Assembly (NCBI GenBank): GCA_965220535.1
Contig: OZ244833.1
Location: 2,542,001-2,606,000 of the forward strand
DNA length: 64,000 bases
Source of the DNA: HK1 sp965220535
GTDB lineage: Bacteria > Pseudomonadota > Gammaproteobacteria > HK1
Direction: 5' to 3'
The notes under the pieces were generated by a model. The model was not told the origin of the DNA. It made no database searches and saw only the letters and a program-made list of their open reading frames with translations. A program made the translations under genes and the position numbers. Below, one piece after another: positions 27,736 to 36,700 of the stretch. The number at the start of each line of letters is the position of its first letter. Within the stretch, counting starts at the first letter, position 1.

Positions 27736-28109
27736 ATAAAAAAGCGCTTCGCTGCTGAACCCCTCGCATCACCCCTCCTTCGTTCGTTATCGACGCTAGC
27801 GGCACCGCTTTCGGCGCAGCCCCCAAAGCCCGCCGCCGCGCAGGAATATGTATCTATCACCGACGGCAGTGAAAAGACGTCGGCATTCAATCGTCGCCGC
27901 CACCGAACAAGCGATTCCCGTAGAAGAATAAACAGCGGAGAGGGCTCGGCCTTTTCCGCAGCGCCCCTTGGCGTTCCCGTCTCCCTCGCTTTGCCGACCT
28001 TCGCCGCCGACAACCGCGACGAAGCGCAAACCCTCGCCGTCGCCTCGCCCCGAAACACCGATATCACTGCCGCCGCCGCTTCGTCGGCGCTCGCCCGCAT
28101 CGGCATCCA

Positions 28110-28144
28110 CCGAGGCGCATCGAGAAGATGCGCCTCGGTTTTTT
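28110..28144 (+). terminator. Strong terminator/attenuator hairpin before ankyrin gene 1
   Basis: CCGAGGCGCATC and GATGCGCCTCGG form a perfect 12-bp stem with a GAGAA loop and six T. It lies inside the leader reading frame and only 67 bases before the ankyrin ATG. Two further short hairpins (GACGG..CCGTC; GGTGGCTCGCCACC) follow. The same set stands before the second ankyrin gene. Confidence 0.88.
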
Positions 28145-28211
28145 CATCCCCGACGGCATCCCGTCAGGGTTCTCCGGTGGCTCGCCACCTTGTTTTCAAG
28201 AGGACTTCAAC

Positions 28212-30002
28212 ATGAAAACGATTCGTATCTTTGTTTTGACTTTGCTCGTCGCTTTCCCCTTTGCCGGTAGCAACGCACAGACTTGCAATCTGCACGGCAG
28301 TGTGAAGGCGGGCAACATCACAGCCGTGCGCGATAAGCTCGAAGCGGGCTGCGCGGTCGATGCGAAGGATCAGTCCGGATACACCCCCCTGCATCAAGCG
28401 GCATACTACAACCGAGTCGAAATTGCCAAGCTGCTGATTGATGCCGGTGCGAACGTCGACTCACAGAGCAACGGCGGGACCCCCTTGTATAAAGCGGCAT
28501 CCGAATATAATGCCGAAATTGCCAAGCTGCTGATTGATGCCGGTGCGAACGTCGACTTACAGATCGGCGGTAATGGAAATGCCCCATTGCATCAAATGTA
28601 TGGCTTTTTAAGCATATATCATCTGCAGCGGCGTGAGGATATTGTCCGCATGCTGCTTGACGCGAATGCGAATGTGAAATTACGGAACTCCAGTGGAGAG
28701 ACACCCTTGCACTTTGTAGCCCGGACTTCTTTGTCAGATAAGACCTCTGTGTTGTGGCACGATGCTGTTGGCGTAGTCATCCGAATGCTTGTCGATGCCG
28801 GAGCGAATGTCGATGCGAAAGACAACTATGGAGAGACCCCCTTGCACGAGGCATTTTTGTTTCCCTACCGGCCCGTTGATACCGTTCGTACTGTTCGTGC
28901 ACTTGTCAAGGTCGGAGCGAATGTCAATGTGAAAGACGATTATGGGGCGACTCCTTTGCACTACGCAGCCTACTGGAGCGTCGATGCCGTTCGTGTGCTT
29001 GTCAAGGCTGGAGCGAATGTGAATGTGAAAAACAAATGGGGAGGGACCCCTTTGCACTCCGCAACCAACAGGAGCGTTGATGCCGTTCGTGTGCTTGTCA
29101 AGGCCGGAGCGGATGTCAACGCGCAAGACAATGACGGAAATACACCCTTGCATCTCGCTTCGAAGAGAGGCTACGCCGATGTCATCCGCGTACTTCTCGA
29201 ATTCGGAGCCGACGACCAGATCAAGAACAACGCCAAGCTGAAACCCAAGGCCGTCGGCACGACCAAAGAGATTCGCAAACTGCTCAAAACACCGGGGCTC
29301 TATTGGCCGATCAAGGCTTATGCGATGGGGAATGCGTCTTCCGATCTGATCGAGACGAGCGCTCGGATCGGGTGTGCCGACAAGAAAGATTGCCGGGTGT
29401 TTCTTGAGTGCACCGACAAGGACGGCGACGAGTTCAAAGGGTCGCTCGACAGCGCATCGAAAGAGGCGACCGCCGAGGATTCGATTGACGAAGGGGCGAC
29501 GGTTTCGTTGTCGGCGAGCGAGATAAAGACGATCACCGGAGCGACGGGCGACGGGGCGCTCGATTGTGCGTTGCGCAGTCAGCAGCGGATCACGGCGCAG
29601 GTTTGGTCCTCGACGGACTCGGTGAACGCCAATACCACCGCCTACCGGCTGAGCGAAGACAACGAGGCTCGTATTCAGTTCAAGGTCGGGGAAAGCAATA
29701 CCCCCTTCGTCAACATCAGGTGCCTCGCCGCAAAGGGCAAGCAATGCACCAAGACCAAGCTCGTATGCACCGACGACAGGGGTCGGGACTGGCCGAAGAT
29801 CAAGGCGGGAACGATCGATCGCCTGAATGTCTACACCGTATCCACCGTCAAAGGTGCCGACCATCGGATCGACGATGACGACACGGGTTGGTATTCCTGC
29901 GATATCGAGTCTGAGAATCCCTTCATGGTCTATGCGACCCACTTCTCGACCAAGGGGGATTCGCGGTCGTTGGTCAGCGTCACCGCGGTCAGCATGGAGT
30001 AG
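28212..30002 (+). CDS. Secreted ankyrin-repeat protein 1 with Cys modules
   Basis: A 596-residue protein. The signal peptide is MKTIRIFVLTLLVAFPFAGS with cleavage near NAQTC. About nine ankyrin repeats follow to residue about 350 (units like GETPLHEAF, RVLVKAGANVNVK). The C-terminal part, from LLKTPGLYWPIKAYAM, holds two modules with paired Cys (ARIGCADKKDC, LECTDKDG, LDCALRSQQRITAQVW; then NIRCLAAKGKQC, LVCTDDRG, WYSCDIES). They resemble the tails of the Calx-beta proteins. ATG 28212 has AAGAGGA upstream and overlaps the leader stop as ATGA. An exported binding or effector protein is likely; target unknown. Confidence 0.85.
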   Translation: MKTIRIFVLTLLVAFPFAGSNAQTCNLHGSVKAGNITAVRDKLEAGCAVDAKDQSGYTPLHQAAYYNRVEIAKLLIDAGANVDSQSNGGTPLYKAASEYNAEIAKLLIDAGANVDLQIGGNGNAPLHQMYGFLSIYHLQRREDIVRMLLDANANVKLRNSSGETPLHFVARTSLSDKTSVLWHDAVGVVIRMLVDAGANVDAKDNYGETPLHEAFLFPYRPVDTVRTVRALVKVGANVNVKDDYGATPLHYAAYWSVDAVRVLVKAGANVNVKNKWGGTPLHSATNRSVDAVRVLVKAGADVNAQDNDGNTPLHLASKRGYADVIRVLLEFGADDQIKNNAKLKPKAVGTTKEIRKLLKTPGLYWPIKAYAMGNASSDLIETSARIGCADKKDCRVFLECTDKDGDEFKGSLDSASKEATAEDSIDEGATVSLSASEIKTITGATGDGALDCALRSQQRITAQVWSSTDSVNANTTAYRLSEDNEARIQFKVGESNTPFVNIRCLAAKGKQCTKTKLVCTDDRGRDWPKIKAGTIDRLNVYTVSTVKGADHRIDDDDTGWYSCDIESENPFMVYATHFSTKGDSRSLVSVTAVSME

Positions 30003-30023
30003 AAGTAGGCGTCGATGGTTAGG

Positions 30024-30060
30024 TCGGGGCACGGGCAATCTCCCGTGCCCCGATTTTCTT
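30024..30060 (+). terminator. Intrinsic terminator after ankyrin gene 1
   Basis: CGGGGCACGGG and CCCGTGCCCCG form a perfect 11-bp stem with a 6-nt loop and a T-rich tail (ATTTTCTT), 22 bases after the stop codon. Confidence 0.88.
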
Positions 30061-30316
30061 GGGTTTCGGCAAGATCACGGACTCGTTCGGCAGCGATTCG
30101 CAAAGCGTGCCGCGACACATCGTTCGTCTGCCACTGGAGAAGCCGCCCTTTTTATCGGGGTGTTTCGAGGGCGTTCGCCGAGAACCCCCTTTGCGATGAG
30201 CGGTGTCGGAACTCGGAGCCTTGATCTTCGGGCGATTGGCCGTGCCCCGACTCTCTTGGTTTTCGGCAAGACCACAGACGCATTCGACAGCGAAGCGAAT
30301 GCCCGGGAACTGCGGT
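30026..30316 (+). repeat. Intergenic repeat related to the 251-bp units
   Basis: One long and one partial unit of the same family found at 32928-33490. Recognisable pieces are GGTTTTCGGCAAGA, GTTCGTCTGCCACTGGAGAA and GAGCGGTGTCGGAACTCGGA. Short open frames inside are not credible genes. Confidence 0.75.
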
Positions 30317-30318
30317 AG

Positions 30319-30348
30319 TTGCGGCTCGGTATGCGTTTAGGGTAGACT
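30319..30348 (+). promoter_or_regulatory. Conserved sigma70-like promoter, locus 3
   Basis: TTGCGG, an 18-base spacer and TAGACT, matching loci 2 and 4 in both boxes, in the spacing and in the spacer motif CTCGGTATGCG. Confidence 0.6.
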
Positions 30349-30569
30349 TGCGTCAGCGTACCGAGATGAGGAACGCTTTGCCAAGCCCAAAAGCATCAGG
30401 GCGACGAGCGTCGGCTCCGATTCCATTCCGGTTTTGATACGACTACGAATCAGCGACAACGAACACACGACGACGATGAACCCCTTGACAGACAAAAGTC
30501 TTGATTCGAAGTGCCGGCAGAAATCGGTGCCCGTGATGCTTGGTGTGCCTGTGGCGCCTGAATTAATTA

Positions 30570-30583
30570 CCCCCCCCCCCCCC
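30570..30583 (+). repeat. 14-C tract, ankyrin locus 2 (frame OFF)
   Basis: Fourteen consecutive C, then GATAAAAAAGCGCTTCGCTG. 13 or 16 C would bring the ATG at 30476 into phase with the downstream frame. Confidence 0.9.
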
Positions 30584-31117
30584 GATAAAAAAGCGCTTCG
30601 CTGCTGAATCCCTCGCATCACCCCTTCTTTGTTCGTTATCGACGCTAGCAGCACCGCCTTCGGCGCAGGCCCGAAAGCCCGACGCCGCGCAGAAATATGT
30701 ATCTATAACCGACTCCAGTGAAAAGACGTCGGCATTCAATCGTCGCCGCCACCGAACAAGCGATTCCAGTAAAAGAATAAATAGCGGAGAGGTTTCAGCC
30801 TCTTCCGCAGCGCCCCTTGGCATTACCGTCAGCGAATGCGGAGCGAGCGGAACCGAGGTCATTAGCCCGAAGAGCAGTCATCCTTCGGGCAATATCGATA
30901 TTGACAGCGCCGATAGATTGACCGTCGAGCTCGATACCGCACCCCAAGCCGATGTCGTCTCGGTTTCGAACCCCGATACCGGGGTCGTTTCCGTTGGCCT
31001 TGTCTCCCAAGTCTTCACCGCTGACAACGCCGACGAAGCGCAAGCCCTCGCCGTCGCCTCGCCCGGAAACACCGATATCACTGCCGCCGACGCTTCGTCG
31101 GCGCTCGCCCGCATCCA

Positions 31118-31152
31118 CCGAGGCGCATCGAGAAGATGCGCCTCGGTTTTTT
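31118..31152 (+). terminator. Strong terminator/attenuator hairpin before ankyrin gene 2
   Basis: Same perfect 12-bp stem, GAGAA loop and six T as at 28110, again inside the open leader frame and 68 bases before the ankyrin ATG. The following GACGG..CCGTC hairpin is kept although its loop base differs between copies (CATC versus CATG). Confidence 0.88.
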
Positions 31153-31220
31153 CGTCCCCGACGGCATGCCGTCAGGGCTCTCCGGTGGCTCGCCACCTTG
31201 TTCTCAAGAGGACTTTCAGA

Positions 31221-32894
31221 ATGAAACCCATTCGTATCTTGGTTTTGACTTTGCTCGCCGTCGTCCCCTTTGCCGGTAGCAACGCACAGACTTGCGACCT
31301 GCACAAAAAAGTGGAGGAGGGCGACATCACGGCCGTGCGCAATATGCTCGATGCGGGCTGCGCGGTCGACGTGAAGAATTCGTCGGGATGGACACCCCTG
31401 CATGAAGCGGCATATACCCATCGAGATGAAGCGGCACCTAACTATCAACCAGAAATTGCCAAGCTGCTGATTATTGTCCAGCTGCTGATTGATGCCGGTG
31501 CGAACGTCGATTCACAGATCCCCCGCCGCGGAATGTCCTCCTTGCATCTAGCGGCCAACAGGCTTCGGGCCGAAATTGCCCAGATGCTTCTTGATGCGGG
31601 TGCGAACGTCGACTTACAGGACAGCCTCGGATTTGCCCCCTTGCATTTCGCGTCGTTTCCCGGCAATCCTTTAAGCATATCGGCATCTAAGCGGCGTGAG
31701 GATACTGTCCGCGTGCTGCTTGGCGCGAATGCGAATGTGAAATTACGGACCAACAAGGGAGAGACACCCTTGCACCGGGCGGCCGAAGCTTATATGTCGT
31801 ATTCAGTGATGTATCGAGAGGGTCGTCTTGTGTCGCGGTCGCAGTTGCCGTGGCACGATGCTCTTGGCGTAGTTATCCAAATGCTTGTCAATGCCGGAGC
31901 GGATGTCGATGCGAAAACCAATTATGGATCGACCCCCTTGTACTTCGCAGTAAATTATAATAACCATGTTGATGCTATACGCGTATTTGTCGATCTCGGA
32001 GCGGATGTCAACGCGAAACGCAATGACGGAAATACACCATTGCATCACGCTTCGATACGAGGCAAGGCCGATGTCATACGCGTACTTCTCGAGCTCGGAG
32101 CGGACGATCAGATCAAGAACAACGCCAAGTTCAAACCCAAGGCCGTCGGCAAGACCAAAGAGATTCGCAAACTGCTCAAAACCCCGGGGCTCTATTGGCC
32201 GATCAAGGCTTATGCGATGGGGAACGCGTCCTCCGATCTGATCGAGACGAGCGCTCGGATCGGATGTGCCGACAAGAAAGATTGCCGGGTGTTTCTTGAG
32301 TGCACCGACAAGGACGGCGACGAGTTCAAGGGCTCGCTCGATAGTGCCTCGAAGGTGGCGACCGACGAGGATTCGATTGACAGAGGGGCGACGGTCTCGT
32401 TGTCGGCGAGCGAGATAAAGACGATCACCGGGGCGACGGGCGACGGGGCGCTCGATTGCGCGTTGCGTAGTCAGCAGCGGATCACGGCGCAGGTTTGGTC
32501 TTCGACGGACTCGGTGAACGCCAATACCACCGCCTACCGGTTGAGCGAAGACAACGCGGCTCGTATTCAGTTCAAGGTCGGGGAAAGCAATACCCCCTTC
32601 GTCAACATCAGGTGCCTCGCCGCAAAGGGCAAGCAATGCACCAAGACCAAACTCGTATGCACCGATGACAGAGGCCGGGACTGGCCGAAGATCAAGGCGG
32701 GGACGATCGATCGTTTGAATGTGTACACCGTTTCCACCGTCCAAGGCGCCGACCATCGGATCGACGATGACGACACGGGTTGGTATTCCTGCGATATCGA
32801 GTCTGAGAATCCCTTCATGGTCTATGCGACCCACTTCTCGACCAAGGGGGATTCGCGGTCGTTGGTCAGCACCACCGCGGTTAGCATGGAGTAG
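31221..32894 (+). CDS. Secreted ankyrin-repeat protein 2 with Cys modules
   Basis: A 557-residue paralogue of the 28.2-kb gene: signal peptide MKPIRILVLTLLAVVPFAGS, about eight ankyrin repeats that differ in number and sequence, and a C-terminal Cys-module region almost identical to the first copy. Divergence is concentrated in the repeats, as expected for a binding surface under selection or shuffling. The start codon follows AAGAGGA. The frame is also open far upstream through the leader, so longer fused products are possible if the poly-C tract is in phase. Confidence 0.85.
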   Translation: MKPIRILVLTLLAVVPFAGSNAQTCDLHKKVEEGDITAVRNMLDAGCAVDVKNSSGWTPLHEAAYTHRDEAAPNYQPEIAKLLIIVQLLIDAGANVDSQIPRRGMSSLHLAANRLRAEIAQMLLDAGANVDLQDSLGFAPLHFASFPGNPLSISASKRREDTVRVLLGANANVKLRTNKGETPLHRAAEAYMSYSVMYREGRLVSRSQLPWHDALGVVIQMLVNAGADVDAKTNYGSTPLYFAVNYNNHVDAIRVFVDLGADVNAKRNDGNTPLHHASIRGKADVIRVLLELGADDQIKNNAKFKPKAVGKTKEIRKLLKTPGLYWPIKAYAMGNASSDLIETSARIGCADKKDCRVFLECTDKDGDEFKGSLDSASKVATDEDSIDRGATVSLSASEIKTITGATGDGALDCALRSQQRITAQVWSSTDSVNANTTAYRLSEDNAARIQFKVGESNTPFVNIRCLAAKGKQCTKTKLVCTDDRGRDWPKIKAGTIDRLNVYTVSTVQGADHRIDDDDTGWYSCDIESENPFMVYATHFSTKGDSRSLVSTTAVSME

Positions 32895-32926
32895 GAGTAG
32901 GCACTGAGAGCGAGGTCGGGGCACGG

Positions 32927-32962
32927 GCGGTCGCCCGTGCCCCGATTCTTTTGGGCTTCGGC
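32927..32962 (+). terminator. Intrinsic terminator after ankyrin gene 2
   Basis: CGGGGCACGGGCG and CGCCCGTGCCCCG form an almost uninterrupted stem, followed by ATTCTTTT. It is the counterpart of the terminator after ankyrin gene 1. Confidence 0.88.
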
Positions 32963-33490
32963 AAGATTACGGATTCGTAAAGCGACTTGCCGCGAGACCT
33001 CGTTCGTCTGCCACTGGAGAAGTCGCCCTTTTTGTCGGATTGTCTCAAGGGCGTTTGTCGAGAATCCCGTTTGCGGCGAGCGGTGTCGGAACTCGGAGCC
33101 TTGACCCTCGGGCGATGGTCGAAGCCATCGACCCGTTTGACGCCGAGAGCGATGTCGGGGCGCGGGCGATTGACCGTGCCCCGGCTCTCTTGGCTTTCGG
33201 CAAGATCACGGACTCGTTCGGTAGCGACTCGCAAAGCAAGCCGCGAGATCTCGTTCGTTTGCTACTGGAGAAGCCGCCTTTTTTGTCGGAGTGTCTCGAG
33301 GGCGTTTGTCGAGAACCCCGTTTGCGGTGAGCGGTGTCGGAACTCGGAGTCTTGACCTTCGGGCGATGGTCGAAGCCATCGACCCGTTTGACGCCGAGAG
33401 CGATGTCGGGGCGCGGGCGGTCGTCCGTGCCCCGATTCTCTTGGTTTTCGGCAAGACCACAGACGCGTTCTACAGCGAAGCGAAGGCTCG
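32928..33490 (+). repeat. Tandem noncoding repeat, period about 251 bp, 2.3 units
   Basis: Units start at GGGGC(A/G)CGGGCG at 32928, 33157 and 33408. The first is about 229 bases, the second 251, the third partial. Shared pieces include GCAAGATCACGGACTCGTTC, GAGAAGCCGCC and GATGGTCGAAGCCATCGACC, itself a hairpin. The frames inside are low-complexity and probably noncoding. Confidence 0.8.
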
Positions 33491-33503
33491 GGAGCGGCGA
33501 TGT

Positions 33504-33533
33504 TTGCGGGTCGGTATGCGATTGGGGTAGATT
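33504..33533 (+). promoter_or_regulatory. Conserved sigma70-like promoter, locus 4
   Basis: TTGCGG, an 18-base spacer and TAGATT. Homology to loci 2 and 3 runs through the -10 box; directly after it begins the leader shared with Calx-beta gene 1. This looks like a recombination joint. Confidence 0.55.
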
Positions 33534-33538
33534 TAGGG

Positions 33539-33728
33539 TAAATTTACGCAAATGGCACCGAGTACACGGCGGTTGCCGGTCGACCCCGACAAGGGTCGAT
33601 TTCGGCTTTCGACTCCATCCCCGGGCCGATTTGGTCTTCGCTTTCAAAACAAGGAGTGCACGACGATGACGAAGCCCCCGACAAACGGGTCGGTGCCCGA
33701 GGTGCCGATCGCACCTGAATCGACTACT
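33539..33728 (+). repeat. Repeated leader, copy B (pairs with 23855-24042)
   Basis: Matches the 5' region and first codons of Calx-beta gene 1 with only a few differences (for example GTGCCGATC for GTGCCGACC). Confidence 0.85.
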
Positions 33729-36700
33729 CCCCCCCCCCCCAGAAAGCGCTTTGCTGCTGAACTCGTCGCTTTATGCGCTTTGTCGTTGTTGACGCTCGTT
33801 CCTCTTTTTCCTCATTCCGTAGCCGCACAAAACACCACACCACTGGCATCAACCTGTGCCTCATGGAACATAGGTGCCAGAGCAATAATAAACCAATGTG
33901 GGCATAATATAAGGATTACGGGCAAACACACCTCAGGCTCAAGCTCAGAATGCATAGATTACGAGCCTTCTTCGGGTAATACCTTTGGAAATAATGGTAC
34001 TGCTCAGCCCGGCAGACCGGCCCAATTATGCGTTGAATATGAGGATACCGACAAGCAGAATGAAACCGGCCGACTAAGTTGCGATACCGTCACCATCGAT
34101 GAATGCGGTGATGACAATACCGCGCCGGTATACATAAATCCGGATGCCGCCCCCTCGGGCAACATCGAGCTGAACCCCACCACGACGCTGGAGATGAACG
34201 AGGGCGACGACGACGGCACCTTCAGGGTCAAGCTCGACACCGCCCCCGCCGCCGATGTCACCGTGACGATAACAAGCGCCGATACCGATGCCGTGACGGT
34301 CTCTCCCGCTTCGCTGACATTCACCACCAGCAATTACAACACCGAGCGGACGGTCACCGTCACCGCGGTTCAGGACTCCGACAACGACGACGAGTCGGTC
34401 GTCCTGACATTGAGCGCCTCCGGCGGCATCATCGCTTCCAATAAGACCAAGACCGTCTCCGTCGACGACGACGAGCCGCCCTCGGCCATCGTCGTGGACC
34501 CGAACACGGTGAATATCGAAGAGGGCGATACGACGTCCGTTGCCGGAGGATTTGGCGGCTCTTTCATCGTCAAGATAGAACCGGCTTCGACGAAGAGGGT
34601 CAATGTATCGCTGGCAAGCAATAACAGCGATGTCTTCGTCAGCCCCCAAATCGCACAGTTCTCTCCCAATGACAACTCGATGACAACCGGAATTACGATA
34701 GGAGTCAGAGCGAATCAGGACGCCGACAAACGAAGCGAAGCCGCCACCATCACCCTCAGCACCACCAGCATCACGACGGGCGATGTCCCGGTGACGGTCA
34801 ACGTCAAAGACGACGACATCCCCTCGGGCAATATCGTCTTTTCCCCCGGTGTGCTGACCGTCGTCGAGGGCAGCAGCAACACCTTCACCGTCAAACTCGA
34901 TACCGAGCCCGGCGACGTCACCGTGACGATAACGAGACACCCCGACGACCCCGCCGCCGTGACGTTCACTCCCACTTCGCTGACCTTCGACTCCACGGAC
35001 TACTCCACAGAGAAGACGGTCACCGTCACCGGGGTTCAGGACGACGACAACGACGACGTGGCTTCGATCCGCCTCGTATTGAGAGCCACCGGCGACATCG
35101 AAGCTCCCCATGTGACCAAAACCGTCATGGTCGACGACGACGAGGAGCCCTCGGCTCTCGTCTTCGAGCCGGCCGGTAAGCTCAGTATCCCCGAGGGCGG
35201 TTCCGCCACCTTGTCCATCAAGATAGACCCGCCCTCGTCGGGAAAGGTTAGGTTGGCGATGCTCAGCCTGGATAGCGATATCAGCAACCGACCCGGGACA
35301 TTGGACTTCGAAGCGAACGACGGGGCAGCCCAAACGGTCACCCTCAACGCGCACCACGACGCCGACATCTTTGACGACGACGGCGGCGACGCCGCCCACC
35401 CCCTCACCAACCTCATCGTCAGAGCCTCCGGCGGCTTCACCGCCAATGTCAGACACCCGATCCTCGTCGTCGACGACGACGTCGCCGGTTCCCTCGTGAT
35501 GCAACCGGCCACGCTGCAGATCGTCGAAGGCGGGCAGGAGTCCATCTCCGTGCGCTTGGGCTTGATGCCGACCGTGGACAGCGTCACCGTCAACCTGACC
35601 AAGACCAACCCCTCGGTGACCTTGGACCCGAGCACGCTCACCTTCAGCGATGAGAACTGGAATATCGGCCAACGCGTCGTCATCTCCGTCGCCGAGGACG
35701 AGAACTCCGACAACGGCGCCGATACCATCACCGGCGCTTTCGGCAGCAGTCAGGGGAACTACGCATCCGCCGCCAATCCGGCGGGTGCGTCGATATCGAT
35801 CGTCACCCTCGACCGCCCCGGGGGGATCGTCACCTCGACCGAGTTGGTGGGATTGACCGAAGGCGGGGAGCCGATGAGTTTCACCGTGCATCTCGGCGAC
35901 GCGCCCGTCGGCACCTCGACCGTGACTCTGACGCTGAGCAACGACAACCCCCATATCACGCTGAACCCGCCGGTGCTGTTGTTCACGCGGGACAACTTCG
36001 GCGTCGAGCGCACCGTCGAGGTGCAAGCGCAAGACGACGTCGGCCGCGAGGACGACTTCGACATCATCCACATCCAAGGCGCGGGCGGGAACTACAAACG
36101 CTCGACGGCGAGGATCTCGGTGTCGATCGAAGACAACGACGACGATGCCGGGGTCGTCGGCGGCACCCCGGGACGAGCGGGGGTCTACGCCTTGGCCATC
36201 CCGCCGGAGACGGGTTCGGACACTTCCGATTTGCGCATCCGTTGCCGGCAATCGAGCGCTTGTGCGGTGTACTTCGACTGCACGGCGCAGACGGACGGGG
36301 ATGTCTTCGAGGGCTGGCTGCCGGAGTTGATCCCGGCGTGGGGGACGCGCACGGTACGAGCCTCGGATATCGTGCGCTACGCCAAGGCCTCGTGGTTCGG
36401 CAAGGGTCGCTTGGGCTGCCTGTTGCGCAGCCGACAGAAGATATCGGCTCAGGTGTGGACGCGTTCGGGCGACGGGGTGCTGGTCAACAACAGCGCGAGC
36501 CTGGAAAGCGCCCTTGATAGCCTCTACGGCGCCAAGCGGGTGGATATCGAGTCGATTCCCTCGCCCGACGGGGACGAGGAGACGAACCTTCGCATCCGCT
36601 GCGTGGCACCGTCGGGGCAACACTGCACGCGCACCCGATTTGCCTGCTTCGACGACGACGGCACCCGCCACGAGGGCGATTTGGGTCGCATCCCGCGGCT

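Larger units (their letters stand above)
27635..28215 (+). pseudogene. Poly-C leader ORF with Calx-beta remnant (frame OFF)
   Basis: The ATG at 27635 starts MNPMTHESLDSKRRPN and runs into a 16-C tract. At this length translation stops at the TAA directly after it. In the frame needing one more C (or two fewer), the region 27736-28215 is open with no stop. It encodes a signal-sequence-like stretch (KKRFAAEPLASPLLRSLSTL, then PAAAQ) and a decayed Calx-beta fragment (DNRDEAQTLAVASPRNTDIT), ending at a TGA that overlaps the ankyrin start as ATGA. It contains a terminator hairpin (28110-28144). Either a decayed Calx-beta gene or a regulatory leader peptide for the ankyrin gene. Confidence 0.6.
30476..31220 (+). 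pseudogene. Poly-C leader ORF with larger Calx-beta remnant (frame OFF)
   Basis: ATG 30476 starts MNPLTDKSLDSKCRQK and enters a 14-C tract. At this length translation stops a few codons later (TGA near 30605). The downstream frame, from 30585, is open through a Calx-beta-like fragment (SGNIDIDSADRLTVELDTAP, VSQVFTADNADEAQALAVAS). It continues without any stop directly into the ankyrin gene at 31221, so a one-base loss or two-base gain in the tract would create one fused product. It also contains the 12-bp terminator hairpin. It could be a decaying gene or a switchable leader. Confidence 0.6.

Noticed and set aside
32928..33490. 251-bp repeats as a possible CRISPR array
   Set aside because: Units are far too long and lack short identical repeats with unique spacers.
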